Source: Neonectria sp. B-13 (Eukaryota > Ascomycota > Sordariomycetes > Hypocreales > Nectriaceae). From it: a stretch of 64,000 bases of DNA. The DNA is taken from assembly GCA_002682825.1 (NCBI GenBank), contig NOKP01000003.1, positions 3,162,001 to 3,226,000 on the forward strand, in the 5' to 3' direction. The notes below the pieces were generated by a model, which saw nothing but the letters and a program-made list of their open reading frames with translations, had not been told where the DNA came from and made no database searches. This document shows positions 43,736 to 56,830 of the stretch, piece by piece (the stretch's first letter is position 1; each line of letters starts with the position of its first letter). Both the position numbers and the translations under genes were made by a program.

Positions 43736-46700
43736 ATGTCTGAAGTCGAGGCCAATGCCAATGGCGCTTCTGCCACCCTCGACCTGGCTGCCACCAGAAA
43801 GGCCCTGGCTTCCTCCTCGACCGCCGTCCGAATAGCTCAGCTTCGTGCAATTGACGACAAAATAGCCAACAAATGTGCGCCAGCCCTAGAGCTTCCCCTC
43901 GGGAGCTTCGCCCCTCCAGCTTCCCACCTCTCACCTCCCACTAACGCTCGTCTTCAGCCCTGGACAACACCGCGCTACTTCGCATCCTACAACTCCTCTT
44001 TGGGACCCACGCCTTCTATACGGACCGAGAGTCCCGCCTTGCTGTTCAGAAGTGCTTGGTCGCCGTGATATCAGCCGATGTCGATTCCAAAACCCTCGCT
44101 CCCCTCATTGCCGCCCTGCGCAAGGAAAGCCAGAAGCATGGTATTGCAACCACAAGCGCATTCGTCCTCGTCGAGTGGTGCGGGCTTCTCATGCAACACC
44201 TAGCAGAGAGTCCTCTCTGGGATAGCTTTGCCAAGGATATTCTGCTTGCCGATGCTGACGCCCTAGAGCGATGTCTTCAACCTGTTTCGAAGAAGTCCGT
44301 CGCGCAGACTGCCCTTGTCGTCACGAGAAGGGGCTTACGAAAGCTGTTTGCCCACGCCGAATCTTGCGAAAAGCGCCTGCTTGAAGCTGTGAACGTCCTC
44401 ACTGCCAAGGGTACCCAGTCTACGGCCAGCAACTCCGTTCTCCTAGGCGTTGTCGCCGGCGTATCGGCACGAAAAGCTGCCCTCAAGCCCATCTTGGAGT
44501 CGACCAAGCCCAAGTATTATGAGTTCTTCTCCAGGGAGCTCGCTGGATCTCGCTCTGCAATTCCAGAGCACTTGGTCCTGGGCCTAGGGGACTTCTTTTC
44601 CTCATTTGCTACCCTGGACGAGGTTTCCAAAGAGCTGGTTCCTGTTCTTGAGAAGGGTCTCTTGCGAGCTCCAGAGGTCATCCTTGGTGGTGTCCTAACA
44701 CCCTTGGTCGAATCCCTACCCGCCAGCTTCGACCTTTCCCAAGTGCTCGAACAGAAGCTCCTCAAGCCCCTCTTGTCGAATGTCAAGTCAACGAACCCCA
44801 CCATTCGCATTGGGGCTATTGCCGCGTTCAGCTCCATTGTGACACGCTGCCACAATGTGAACTCTGTGGACCACATTATCAACGAGATCGCAACTCCCTT
44901 AAAGGGCGGCAAGCTCGCATCTGCTGACCACCGAATTCTACATGCCCAAATGCTTGAAGCCATTCCGCTGTCCAAGCCGAGCGCTGACAAGATCGCCAAT
45001 GCGCTCGCCCCCGTGGCTGGCAAGGAGGGCAACGAGGGTGCTCTAGTGGCTGAGACCTCCACTCTAGCAATGGCCGTTGCCTTCCTCCTGGAGAACAACT
45101 GTGAGGTAGCCAAGCCAGTTCTGGACGCATTCTCCAAGGGGCTCGCAGACAAGAAGCCTCCTTCTCGCAAGGCTTGGTTGCTGCGTGCAGGCTACATCAT
45201 CCAGAGCTTCAAGCACGCCGAATCGATATCACCGGAAATGACAGCTTTTGCTGAGGCTGTCATACCTAAACTCATCACTACATTCACTGAAGTTGTTGCA
45301 AATTCTGCTACAGCAGCTCAGAACGGCCTTATTGTTGGTGCTTACATTCTGGCTGCTGTATCACCACTCGTCCATGAACGTTTCCCTGGCTCTCCCCTCG
45401 AATCTGCCCTGACCAAAGCAGCTGTACCCAAGCACTGTCTGTCTGTGGACCCGAAACCTTCGTTTCTCTTAAATCATCGAATTTACTCAAAAGTAACGGA
45501 GGAGGAGGACTTGAAATGGTTTGCCCAGGCTTTGACATCAACCTTCCAAGACCTAGGGCGCGATTCGGAGACCCCGAGCGTGCTGGCTTGGTCCGAGGCA
45601 GTCATTTACATGATCACGTCTCGCAATGTCCCCCCCAAGATTCAACAGGAGATGTCAAAGGACCTCTCGGGTCTCTACGCGCAGAACCCAAGTCTGACAT
45701 CCCGCTTTATTGTTAGTGGACTCTGGGATCATCTAGAGCAGGCCGGCAGCCATGACAAAGACCGAAAAGCGGATGCTCTCAACTTGATCCAGGTTGTCAG
45801 AGCGATTTGCCTCCCTCCGAAGGACGTGGAAACACTTGGCCATAGCATCACCAAAGAAGAACAAGAACTCCAGGCGTGTTCTCTCCTAGTACTGGCACGC
45901 CCGGAGTTGATCCCAAGAGCAAACTGGATTGAACTCTGCCTTAGGATGGAGCTTGACCCAGGTGACCTGGTGCGCAAGTATCAAGATGATCTTCTCAAGG
46001 AAATAGGAGCCAAAACCTCCATTGACCAAAAGGTACAGTGATTGATTGAACGTAACAAGAAGGAAAATTTGCTAACACATCCTCGCAGTCTGACGCCGTG
46101 AAAAATGCTTCTTACAATGCTGCCGCCGATTTAGCCTTCGTCGCCCCTGAAACTACCATTCCCCGGCTGATGGAATTGATCGGCCGGGATCTCGATGTCG
46201 AACAGCTCCGAGATGTTGGACCAGTGGAAGCTGCAATCTTCAGGACCCCAGAAGGCACTTGTTTCGTTGATGTGCTCGCAAAGAAGGCTCAACAAACGGT
46301 AGACAAGAACAAGAAGGACTATGACATTTTGAAATGGGAAGAGGAACTCAGAACTCAGCTGGAGAAGAAGAAGGGCCAGCAGCGAAAGCTCACAGCTGAG
46401 GAGAATGCCAAAGTGCACGCTCAGCTAAAGAAGGAGAGCCAAATCAGACAATCGATCCGGGAACTCGAGGCTAGGTTGCTCCGAGGCATCGGCATCATTA
46501 GGAGCCTGGCAACAGGTCCCCCTACGGATGCCACCCAATGGCTGACCACGGCTGTTTCGCTTCTCCTGAGCGTCATGGACGCTGGTGCCAACCTGATTAC
46601 GGGCGAGGCAGCCCCCATGGTCTACATCGTTTGCGCCGAGAAGGTATCGTCTCGGTTAGGCTCCATGAGGCCATTCATCGGAGTTGCAACTTTACGACTT

Positions 46701-49700
46701 CGAGGGACGTCGTTGCCGGATAATTACAACGAGGAGCCCCTGGAAGACCTCGTCACAAGAGTGCTGTACCGTCTGAGGTTTGCTGGCGAGCAGCGGCCAT
46801 TCGACTCTGTCTCGCTTATCTACGTTCTCCCCCTGATACTCGACGTTCTCCGCACAGGCGGAATCGGAGACACGGCTGATGATGGTGATGCTCAGCTGGT
46901 TTTGGCTATAGAAATCCTCTCCTTCCACACCGATGTCTGCGCCGAGGAAGCTGTGCCGCGAGCTGAGATTGTGTCGGTTCTCATCAGCTCCATGCAAAGC
47001 TACCCCCAGCATTACAAAATCATCAAGGATTGCTTCACCGATATGTGCCGCTGCATAGCGCCCAATATGAGCCAGAATGAGATGGTAGTCTTGGCGAAGG
47101 GTGCTCTGGTGCCAGAAACCGGAGTCAGGTCCTGCGTTTTGCAGTCAATCAGTGCCGAAGTCGACATGAGTGAGCTTGGTTACTCTGACGAAATCTGGTT
47201 GGCCTATCACGATGACGAAGAAGAAAACAATGAGCTCGGTGGAGAGATCTGGGAAGAGAGCGGGTTCGAAGTCAGCGCCGAGGTACCCTTGAGGATGCTC
47301 CCCTTCCTTGAGAGTAAGGACGGTCAACTTCGTCGAGCTGCAGCTCGGTCCCTGGCTGAGGCTGCCAAGATGCACAGCGAGACCTTGGACAGCGTCCTCG
47401 CTAAGCTGAATTCTACTTACCAAGAGCTTGCAAAGCCTCGAGTTCAACTGCTTGACGAATTCGGCATGCCCAAGAAGATGGACCTTGCTGATCCATGGGA
47501 AGCCAGACAGGGAATTGCTACGGCGTTCAAGGAACTTGCCCCCATCATCGAAACCGGTCAACTAGATTCATTCTTCGATTTTTTGATTGATTCCGGCCCC
47601 TTGGGGGACAAGAATGGCACAGTTCGAAGCGAGATGCTGGATGCCTCTATTCGGATCATTGAGATCCGCGGCAATGTAATCCTCGATCATCTCATGGAAA
47701 AGTTCGAGCGGACGTTGGAGCAACCAGACAAAAACAGCGAAGCAGCTGATCGTGTCAACGAAGCTGTCATCATTATGTACGGCGCCTTGGCTCGTCACCT
47801 CAACTCTGGCGACCCCAAGATTCCGATCGTTGTTGATCGACTTGTGGCCACGTTGAGCACTCCCTCCGAGACGGTCCAGTACGCCATTGCTGAATGCCTC
47901 CCTCCACTTATCCATGCCTGCCGTGATAATTCATCCAAGTATTTCGGCCAGATCATGGAGCAGCTGCTCTCGACGAAGAAATATGCCATTATGCGGGGCT
48001 CTGCATACGGACTGGCTGGCCTTGTGATCGGTAGAGGAATCTCGTCACTGCGGGAGTATCGCATCATCTCAACTCTCCACGGCGCAATGGAGAACAAGAA
48101 GGAATCACACCAGCGCGAAGCTGCCCTGATTGCGTACGAGCTCCTTTCGACAATGCTTGGGCGACTTTTCGAACCCTATGTCATACAGATTGTTCCTCAG
48201 CTGTTGACAGCCTTTGGTGACGCTAACGCTGACGTTCGAGGCGCTTGCCTTGCCGCTGCAAAGGCATGCTTTGCAAAGTTGAGTTCTTACGGTGTGAAGC
48301 AGATCATGCCGACGCTTCTTGGAGGTCTGGACGATCAACAATGGCGCAGCAAGAAGGGTGCTTGTGACCTTCTCGGTGCTATGGCGTACCTCGATCCCCA
48401 GCAGCTTGCAAACAGTTTGCCTGACATTATTCCACCTCTGACCGGCGTTTTGAACGACAGTCACAAGGAGGTCCGGTCTGCCGCAAACCGAAGCTTGAAG
48501 AGATTTGGTGAAGTTATCAACAACCCAGAAATCAAAAACCTGGTGGACATCATTCTCAAGGCTCTCAGCGACCCTACCAAGTACACTGACGAGGCATTGG
48601 ATGCTCTCATCAAGGTCCAATTTGTGCATTACCTTGATGCACCATCCTTGGCACTGGTCACTCGTATCTTGCAGCGTGGCTTGAGCGATCGTTCCAATAC
48701 CAAGCGCAAGGCAGCCCAGGTCATCGGCAGTCTGGCTCACTTGACTGAGAAGAAAGATGTCATCATGCATCTGCCTGTTCTTGTAGCCGGTCTGAAGATT
48801 GCCATTGTTGATCCTGTGCCGACTACACGGGCCACAGCCTCCAGGGCTCTGGGCTCTTTGGTTGAGAAGCTGGGCGAAGACACCCTACCCGACCTGATTC
48901 CTGGTCTCATGCAAACTCTCAAGTCAGACACCGGAGCGGGAGACCGACTCGGGTCTGCCCAGGCGCTCAGCGAGGTGCTTGCCGGATTGGGTACGACCAG
49001 GCTAGAGGAGACACTGCCAACCATTCTTCAAAACGTGGAATCCTCAAAGCCCGCTGTTCGCGAGGGCTTCATGTCACTTTTCATCTTCTTGCCTGTTTGC
49101 TTCGGAAACGGTTTCGCCAACTATCTTGGCCGAATTGTCCCACCTATTCTGGCTGGTCTTGCTGATGATATCGAGTCTATCCGAGAGACGGCGCTTCGTG
49201 CTGGACGTCTCTTGGTCAAGAACTTCGCTGTTCGAGCCGTCGATCTCCTCCTTCCAGAGCTCGAGCGCGGCCTTGCGGATGACAGCTACCGAATTCGTCT
49301 AAGCTCTGTTGAGCTTGTGGGCGACCTGCTCTTCAACCTCACCGGTATCAAAGCAAATGCTGATCCTGATGACGAAGACGAGAACATCAAGGAAGCTAGC
49401 GCTTCCCTCAAGGAGGTTCTTGGCGAAGACAAGCGCAACAAGATCCTCTCTGCTCTGTACGTGTGCCGCTGTGACACGGCTCAATCGGTTCGCGCAGCTG
49501 CCGTTGCAGTTTGGAAGGTTCTAGTACACAGTCCTAAGACCCTCAAGGAGCTGGTGCCAACTCTGACTCAACTGCTCATCCGCCGCTTGGGAAGCGCCAA
49601 CATGGAGCACAAGGTCATTGCTAGCAATGCTCTTGGAGAACTTATTCGAAAGGCTGGTGATGGCGTACTCTCAAGTCTCCTTCCTACACTTGAAGAAGGC

Positions 49701-51946
49701 TTGCAGACATCGACCGACACGGACGCCAAGCAGGGCATCTGTCTCGCTCTTCGGGAACTCATTGCTTCTGCCTCCCCTGAAGCATTGGAAGATCATGAGA
49801 AGACGCTTATTTCGGTTGTCCGCACGGCTCTTACAGACTCGGATGAGGATGTCAGGGAAGCTGCTGCCGAGGCCTTTGACTCTCTGCAACAGATTCTTGG
49901 CAAGCGAGCGGTCGACCAAGTACTTCCCTTCCTGCTCAATCTGCTTCGGTCCGAAGACGAAGCAGACAATGCCCTGTCAGCCCTTCTCACCCTCCTCACG
50001 GAGACGACCCGATCGAACATTATTCTACCTAATCTCATCCCGACTCTCACGACTCCTCCCATCTCTGCCTTTGATGCCAAGGCTTTGGCCTCTTTGTCCA
50101 AGGTTGCTGGTCCTGCCATGAACAGGCGCCTGCCCAACATTATCAACTCACTCCTGGATAATGAGATCAACTGCAAGGAGGATGATCTACGTGAAGAGCT
50201 GGAAGTTTCCTTTGACACCGTTATTCAATCTATCGACGAGTACGATGGTCTGAACACAGTCATGAACGTTCTTCTTCAGCTTTCGAAGCACGAGGATCAC
50301 CGTCGCAGAGCAGCTACCGCGCGCCATCTCGGCAACTTCTTCTCGGCCGCCAGTGTGGATTATTCCAGGTACAACCAGGACATTATCAGGTCTTTGCTCA
50401 ATTCCTTCGACGATCCCGACATGGACGTTGTGAAGGCATCCTGGTCAGCGCTCAGCGAGTTTACCAAGAAGCTGAAGAAGGAGGTTATGGAGTCCCTCGT
50501 TGTCTCCACCCGACAAACACTCCAACGTGTCGGAGTTGCTGGTTCCAACTTGCGCGGTTTCGAGCTCCCGAAGGGTATCAACGCCATCCTGCCAATATTC
50601 TTGCAGGGCTTGATGAACGGCACTGCAGACCAAAGAGTACAGGCAGCCCTGGGTATCTCTGACATTGTCGACCGTACCAGCGAGGCGTCTCTGAAGCCAT
50701 TTGTCACTCAAATTACTGGTCCCCTAATCCGGGTGGTTTCAGAGCGTTCTACGGAGGTCAAGGCGGCCATTTTGCTCACCCTCAACAACCTGCTTGAGAA
50801 GATGCCGACGGCCCTCAAGCCTTTCCTGCCCCAGCTTCAGCGAACCTTTGCCAAGTCATTGGCTGACACATCGAGTGAGGTACTGAGGACAAGAGCCGCG
50901 AAGGCATTGGGTACTCTGATCAAGTACACCCCTCGTATCGATCCTCTGATCGCTGAGCTGGTGACTGGATCCAAGACGTCGGATCCTGGCGTCAAGACAG
51001 CAATGCTCAAGGCACTGTACGAGGTTATCAGCAAGGCAGGTGCCAACATGGGAGAGGCGTCACGAGCTACTGTTCTGTCATTGATCGACATGGAAGCCGA
51101 CGAGAGGGACGAGTCAATGACGGTAACAAATGCAAAGCTCCTAGGCGCATTGATCAACAATGTTACCGAGAGTGCCGCCACTGCCTTATTGAAGCATCGC
51201 GTGGTGACATCCCAATTCAGCCACTCGTCAGTGCTCGCGCTGAACGCAGTGCTCGTTGAGTCTCCAGATGCGTTGCTGGAAGGCCCTTTGGCCGACGAGC
51301 TGCCCGACCTCCTCTGCCAGGGTCTTGCAAGCAAGGATGTAAGTGACGAGAGAAACGTTTTGGCAACAATCATGGATGAGCTAACTTTGATGAACAGGTA
51401 TTTGTGGTTGACAATTGCATTCTGGCCTCTGGCAAGTACCTCCTAACCCCTTCCCCTAAGGGCTACGAAACCACCAAGGGTCTCTTTGAGGCACTTGCGA
51501 CGGTCATTCAACCCGGTAACCCAACAGATTCTCGTCGGCTTGCACTGGTGACCGTACGCACGGTGAGCCGAAACGACCTGGACATGGTTCGGCCTCATCT
51601 GCCACTCCTGGCGCAGCCCGTCTTTGCAAGCGTAAGAGATCCGGTTATCCCCGTCAAGCTAGCAGCAGAGGCGGCGTTTGTCGAGCTCTTCAGCGTGGCG
51701 GACGAAGAGAGCCGCATATTCGACAAGTTCATGGCCGGCCCAGGGGCAGACCTTCCGGCCAACACGAAGAGGAGCATGGGAGACTATTTCAAGCGAGTGG
51801 CGGTGAGGCTAGGCACCCAGGCCCGCGAGAGACGTGAGGCGGAGGGAGGCCAGGGAGGACTCGGCCTTTCCAATGATGAGGCAGAGGATGAACGGGAGAT
51901 CTGGAGTGTTGGAAAAGTCGATGTTGGTGGCGATGCGTTTGCCTGA
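43736..51946 (+). CDS. GCN1: eIF2-alpha kinase activator Gcn1
   Basis: Predicted 2670 residues, essentially the length of yeast Gcn1 (2672). There are four exons: 43736-43874, 43958-46032, 46089-51338 and 51398-51946. The introns are 83, 56 and 59 bp and joins are in frame. Gcn1 sits on translating (collided or stalled) ribosomes, binds Gcn2 and Gcn20, and passes the uncharged-tRNA signal that leads to eIF2-alpha phosphorylation. The protein is almost entirely HEAT-type repeats. The eEF3-like middle region is clear from about residue 1300 (GSAYGLAGLVIGRGI, VQFVHYLDAPSLALVTRIL). The downstream part, where yeast Gcn1 binds the Gcn2 RWD domain, is present (ELVGDLLFNLTGI, AILLTLNNLLEK). A charged coiled segment (LKWEEELRTQLEKKKGQQRK) lies near residue 805. 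The first donor (T|GTGCGC) is weak, but the following frame and the CACTAAC branch site support it. Confidence 0.93.
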
Positions 51947-52654
51947 ATACTTCAATGGTGAAGAGTGAAGGCACTTATGTAGACATGACCAACATTGTGG
52001 GTTTTGCTGTTTGAAATACCAAAAGAAAATGAGCGTCGTTTGCGGACTATTTCGAGCGATTTGATATCAATTTGAACTAATCGTATGGTTGCTCATCCTA
52101 AAGCACTTGACCACCAGCCAGGAAGCATTTTCTCCTTTGTGTCGCTTCGAGAAAAGTACAGCCTCCAGTTATGTTGATGCGATATACCCAAATATGGAGT
52201 TGGTTCTCTTGGTGCCATAGATAAATTCTTCGTCCAAGCTATCCTCCTAAAAGAACATTTTTCTGGGATTCGTGTTGCTCTGATTGGAGGGCCGTTAAAC
52301 TCAAGGCCCAAACGTGAAAATCATCGTGGGAGGGCATATTGAAGGAGGTACCTCCAGCGCTTCAACCCAACGTCGAGGTACCGGTCGGTACCTTGTTTCT
52401 AGTGGGGCCCGGGCTTGTGGTGGAGGGCCGCACACAGGTCTTAATGGTTGTGTGTGGTTCAGATGGTATCACGTGATTTTCTCGCCGGTGACTCCAATCG
52501 CCCTCGCTTAGGGCAGTCGATGGGTCCTAGTGCACGTGAACCCACAAACCCCGAAGACGAATGTGCGTGACCGAGAAATTCTGCCTCCCAAACCCCTCTC
52601 AGACTTCATCCATCACCCATCGAGGACCGGCCATCACCACAAACGACAATCAAG
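51947..52654. other. Intergenic region upstream of eL19
   Basis: This 708-bp stretch holds the GCN1 3' end and the eL19 promoter and leader. A short GGTACC-containing pair of repeats occurs at 52346-52395. No gene is seen. Confidence 0.55.
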
Positions 52655-53447
52655 ATGTAAGTCACCCGAGACGATCTACGAGCATGCGATACAACATCCC
52701 CGCGCCGGACGGAGTGGGATTGATGGTTCTCCCGTCGATCCAGAGCCGGGGAACAAGTCGCCGATAAGAGAGAGCTGATGGCTAACGAACATCTTTCTTT
52801 CTTGTTATATAGGGTCAATCTGCGAACTCAGAAGCGCCTCGCCTCGGCCGTCATCGGCTGTGGTGAGCGCAAGATCTGGCTCGACCCCAACGAGGCCAGC
52901 GAGATCTCCAACGCCAACTCTCGCCAGACGATCCGAAAGCTCATCGCCGATGGTCTCATCATCCGAAAGCCCGTGACCCAGCACTCCCGATCGCGTGCCC
53001 GCGACCTCAACCTTGCCCGAAGGGAGGGCCGACACCGTGGTGCCGGTAAGCGCAAGGGTACTGCCGATGCTCGTATGCCCAGCCAGGTCCTCTGGATGCG
53101 CCGTCTGCGAGTCCTCCGCCGTCTCCTGGTCAAGTACCGTGCCAGCGGAAAGATCGACAAGCACCTCTACCACGAGCTGTACCACTCCAGCAAGGGTAAC
53201 ACCTTCAAGCACAAGCGTGCCCTTGTTGAGCACGTACGTGATATCACACCCGGGCCAGATGGTCTCGAGGAGCAGGGGCGTTTGCTGACATGGAGACGAA
53301 CAGATCCACCGAGCCAAGGCCGAGAAGCAGCGCGAGCGTGCCCTCCAGGAAGAGATGGACGCCAAGCGTGCGAAGAACAAGGCTGCCCGCGAGCGCAAGC
53401 AGGAGAGAGTGGAGGCGAAGCGAAATGCTATCCTCGCCGAAGAGTAG
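52655..53447 (+). CDS. RPL19: Cytosolic large-subunit ribosomal protein eL19
   Basis: Predicted 188 residues (yeast eL19 has 189). The exons are 52655-52656 (only the A and T of the start codon), 52813-53233 and 53304-53447. The sequence reads [39 protein letters not shown] and [15 protein letters not shown], all standard for eL19. The long basic C-terminal helix ([20 protein letters not shown]) ends ILAEE. The first intron (156 bp) begins GTAAGT directly after AT and ends TATAG, so G of the next exon completes ATG. If unspliced, the start codon is followed at once by TAA. The second intron is 70 bp (GTACGT to AACAG). The protein bridges the subunits in the cytosolic ribosome. Confidence 0.93.
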
Positions 53448-54562
53448 ACGTGGACAACGATGACATTTCGGTCTTGAGAGGAGGCTGCATTCGGAGTCTA
53501 CGGGTTGGGTCTTTTTTTACGCCCTTCTGGTTTCTACAGTCGTACCGGCGGGGGTTCTGGCATGTAGCATTCAAAAATGGAATCGATGATGCTCGGACGC
53601 TGGGTTATTTCCCCCAAATGCAAACCTGCATGTGTGAAAAGAAACAAACAACTTGTCAACTGGCCTTCTGCTTGCGTGTTGCGTGCTACTTGTGTGAACT
53701 ATCTCTACAACAGCCAGGCCGGTCTATCAAGCAACATCATGTATCATGTCTAAGGATGTGTCTCTTGAACGAAGACTCATGTTGGTCTTTGCCTGGTTTC
53801 TTTGGCTCGGCGATGTCGGGTAAAAAAGTGGCGTACCTGTGGCGCAAGGCGGAAGGCGGGGTGTAACTGATAAGACAGCGTCATGGTCCAAGAAATTACA
53901 AGTGTCGAGGTTGCTTTCGTGATCCGGCGCCAGCAACGAGACGGACGAAAGAAAAGAAGAAAGAAGAGAAAAGGTCACGGCATACAGCCATGGACGTGAC
54001 CACATCGCGTTAACGGTTATCAATGTCGAACTCCTGTAGGCATGCATGGGCATAGAAGTGCACTGGCGACTGGGTCTCAGCCCTTTTGCCAAGGAAGGCG
54101 ACATAAAAAGGATGGGTTGTGAACGAGGGCTGTCCAAGAGAGCCCCGGAGAGGGCGGGGCGGGGTGCCATCCGCTGAAACATTCCATTGACAGTGGCAGC
54201 CGGCACCCCAGACGGGAGGCTCTTCAGTGGGTTTGAGCCTTTGGCGCCTGAGCTCCAGGGCTCCATTAGTGTGCTCCCGGTGCATTGCTCCCGCGCCCAC
54301 TAATCACAATTGGACGTCGAACCCGACTCATTAACCTCCACCACCAACCATCTCATCCTCCTCCTCCACTAGTCCGCACGCCCATCTCGTCCAGATCAAT
54401 GACGTCCTGAGCGAGCCGGTTCTGCCGCCAGTACAATCACCGACTGCCCCATTGCTTCGCTCCCGTTGTTTCCTCAGTGATATCCTTTCTCTCCTCGTCT
54501 CCCTCGCCCTCGTACTGTCGCCTGCTCTCTCCGCCAGTCCGGTCCGTCCCCTACACCACGCC
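53448..54562. other. Intergenic region
   Basis: About 1.1 kb between eL19 and the SHMT gene, both on the plus strand. The distal part (54300-54562) is pyrimidine-rich and is the likely SHMT leader. Minus-strand frames of 96-179 codons near 53727-54300 have no features. Confidence 0.55.
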
Positions 54563-56428
54563 ATGTCTCTCGCCGGTGTGCGAGGCACCTCGCGTGTCCT
54601 GCGCAGTATCGCGAGGCCCGTTGCCGTTGTCACCACGTGCACCCGGGCTTCCTCCTCTTTGACTCTCGAGGGTCAGCAGCAGGTCTGTTGATACTGCAAT
54701 TGACCCCATTGCCGCCGTCCTGTGCCCGTGAATCCCAGAGCTAACCTCGTCTTCACTGCAGCTACTCTCAGCCCACCTCGGCAAGGCTGACCCCGCCGTC
54801 TTCGACATCATCGAAAAGGTCCGTGATATAGTCCTCCTCGAGCTTGCCCCAGCCCCGAAAACAACCTAGACCTAGGTCTGACCTCTTTTCAGGAGAAAAA
54901 CCGCCAGAAGCACTTCATCAACCTAATTCCCTCTGAAAACTTCACTTCCCAGGCCGTTCTAGATGCCCTTGGCAGTGTTATGCAAAGTATGCCCGTGCCC
55001 AGACGCCCCTCCCCCGGAAACTGCAGAAACAACAGCTAATCACTGTGGCTTCCAGACAAGTATTCCGAGGGATATCCTGGTGCTCGATACTATGGCGGAA
55101 ATGAGTTCATCGATCAAGCTGAGCGCCTCTGCCAACAACGCGCCCTCGAAGCCTTCAGCCTTGACTCCAAGGCCTGGGGCGTCAATGTCCAGGGTCAGTC
55201 GCCTCCAGTCCCGTGCATGCTGTTTATTGTCTCTCTGTCCTCCGTCCGCCCGTGTATGACTAGCTAACCTCTTACGCCAGCTCTCTCCGGTGCACCTGCG
55301 AACCTCTACGTCTACTCCGCTTTGATGAACACCCACGACCGGCTAATGGGCCTGGACCTGCCCCACGGCGGTCACCTTTCACACGGATATCAAACCCCGA
55401 CCAAGAAGATCTCAGCAGTCTCTAAATACTTCGAAACGCTTCCCTATCGCCTAGATGAGTCCACGGGTTATATCGATTACAACAAGCTCGAGGAAATGGC
55501 AACCATCTATCGACCAAAGATTATCGTTGCCGGTGCCAGTGCTTATAGTCGTCTTATTGACTATCAACGCATGCGAGAAATCTGCGACAAGGTCAATGCC
55601 TACCTTGTTGCTGATATTGCCCACATCTCCGGCATGGTGGCCGCCAAAGTTCTTCCTGGTCCCTTTGCCTTCGCCGACATCGTCACAACCACTAGCCACA
55701 AGAGCTTGCGAGGCCCCCGAGGAGCCATGATCTTCTACCGGAAAGGCATCCGGAGACAGAACCCGAAGACGAAGGAGGATGAACTTTACAATCTCGAGGG
55801 CCCTATCAACGGCTCTGTCTTCCCCGGCCACCAGGGTGGTCCTCACAACCACACAATCACCGCCCTTGCCGTTGCCTTGAAACAGGTTCAATCCCCTGAT
55901 TTCCACGCCTATCAGTCCCAGGTCTTGTCCAACGCAAAGGCATTTGCCAAGAGGCTAAGTGAGCCCAAGGGAAAGGGCGGCCTAGGATATTCGCTGGTCA
56001 GCGGTGGCACTGACAACCACCTGGTCCTGGCCGACCTCAAACCCCAAGGTATTGATGGTAGCCGCGTCGAGCGTGTGCTGGAGCTAGTCGGCGTCGCTGC
56101 GAACAAGAACACCGTCCCGGGTGACCGCTCGGCCCTTGTCCCCGGCGGTCTTCGCATGGGCACTCCAGCCATGACCACTCGCGGCTTCAACGAGGACGAC
56201 TTTGTCCGCGTCGCCGACGTGGTAGACCGGGCCGTGACCATCGCCTCCCGTATCGATAAGGCTGCGCGGAAAGCGGCAGAGGAGAAGGGTGAGAAGAGCC
56301 CCGGCCGGCTCAAGCTGTTCATGGAGCATCTCGGCAACGGCGAGACAGAGTCAGAGATTGTACAGCTGAGGAGCGAGGTTGAGGACTGGGTCGGCACATA
56401 CCCCTTGCCGTGGGATTCTTCGCGATGA
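54563..56428 (+). CDS. SHM1: Serine hydroxymethyltransferase, mitochondrial type
   Basis: Predicted 518-residue PLP enzyme that interconverts serine and glycine while moving a one-carbon unit onto tetrahydrofolate. There are five exons: 54563-54682, 54762-54818, 54893-54986, 55056-55193 and 55281-56428, with joins in frame. The first 40 residues are rich in Arg, Ser and Ala without acidic residues until the end ([18 protein letters not shown]), a mitochondrial presequence, so this is the organellar isozyme. Catalytic marks are [52 protein letters not shown] and the PLP lysine in [19 protein letters not shown]. The C-terminal domain ends WVGTYPLPW. Several donors are weak (GTCTGT, GTCCGT, GTATGC, GTCAGT), yet all junctions rebuild conserved sequence. 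Confidence 0.93.
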
Positions 56429-56830
56429 GGCACATTGTAGTCTCAATTTGTTTCAACGCAATAGTGACAACGATGGACCTGCAAGCCGGGCCGTCGAATT
56501 CTGTAATTAATTGGACTTGTGGCATAGGGAGCTATGGGAATGACATATGGGCCCCTTTAGGATCCTTTCCGCGACCTCGGCTTATGTATGCCAATGGCTT
56601 TGTGGCAAGAGGGGGTCGGTTCATCGCACTTCTTGTTTATTGGCCGACCTGTAAGTGTTTGTATGTTTGCTTGTATGTGTACGGATATGTAACGGTGAAC
56701 CCCACGAAATTTCAATAAACAGACAGATCAGGGGGGGGGCCAGGCCAACACGGTATATCTAATCCAGTTAATACGCCCAATAACAATCCCAACACTCGCC
56801 CTATGTTTTAGGTGCACGCACACGCAGCCA
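56429..56830. other. Convergent intergenic region
   Basis: These 402 bp lie between the 3' ends of SHM1 (plus) and the fusion-protein gene (minus). A G-run is at 56731-56739. No gene is seen. Confidence 0.6.
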
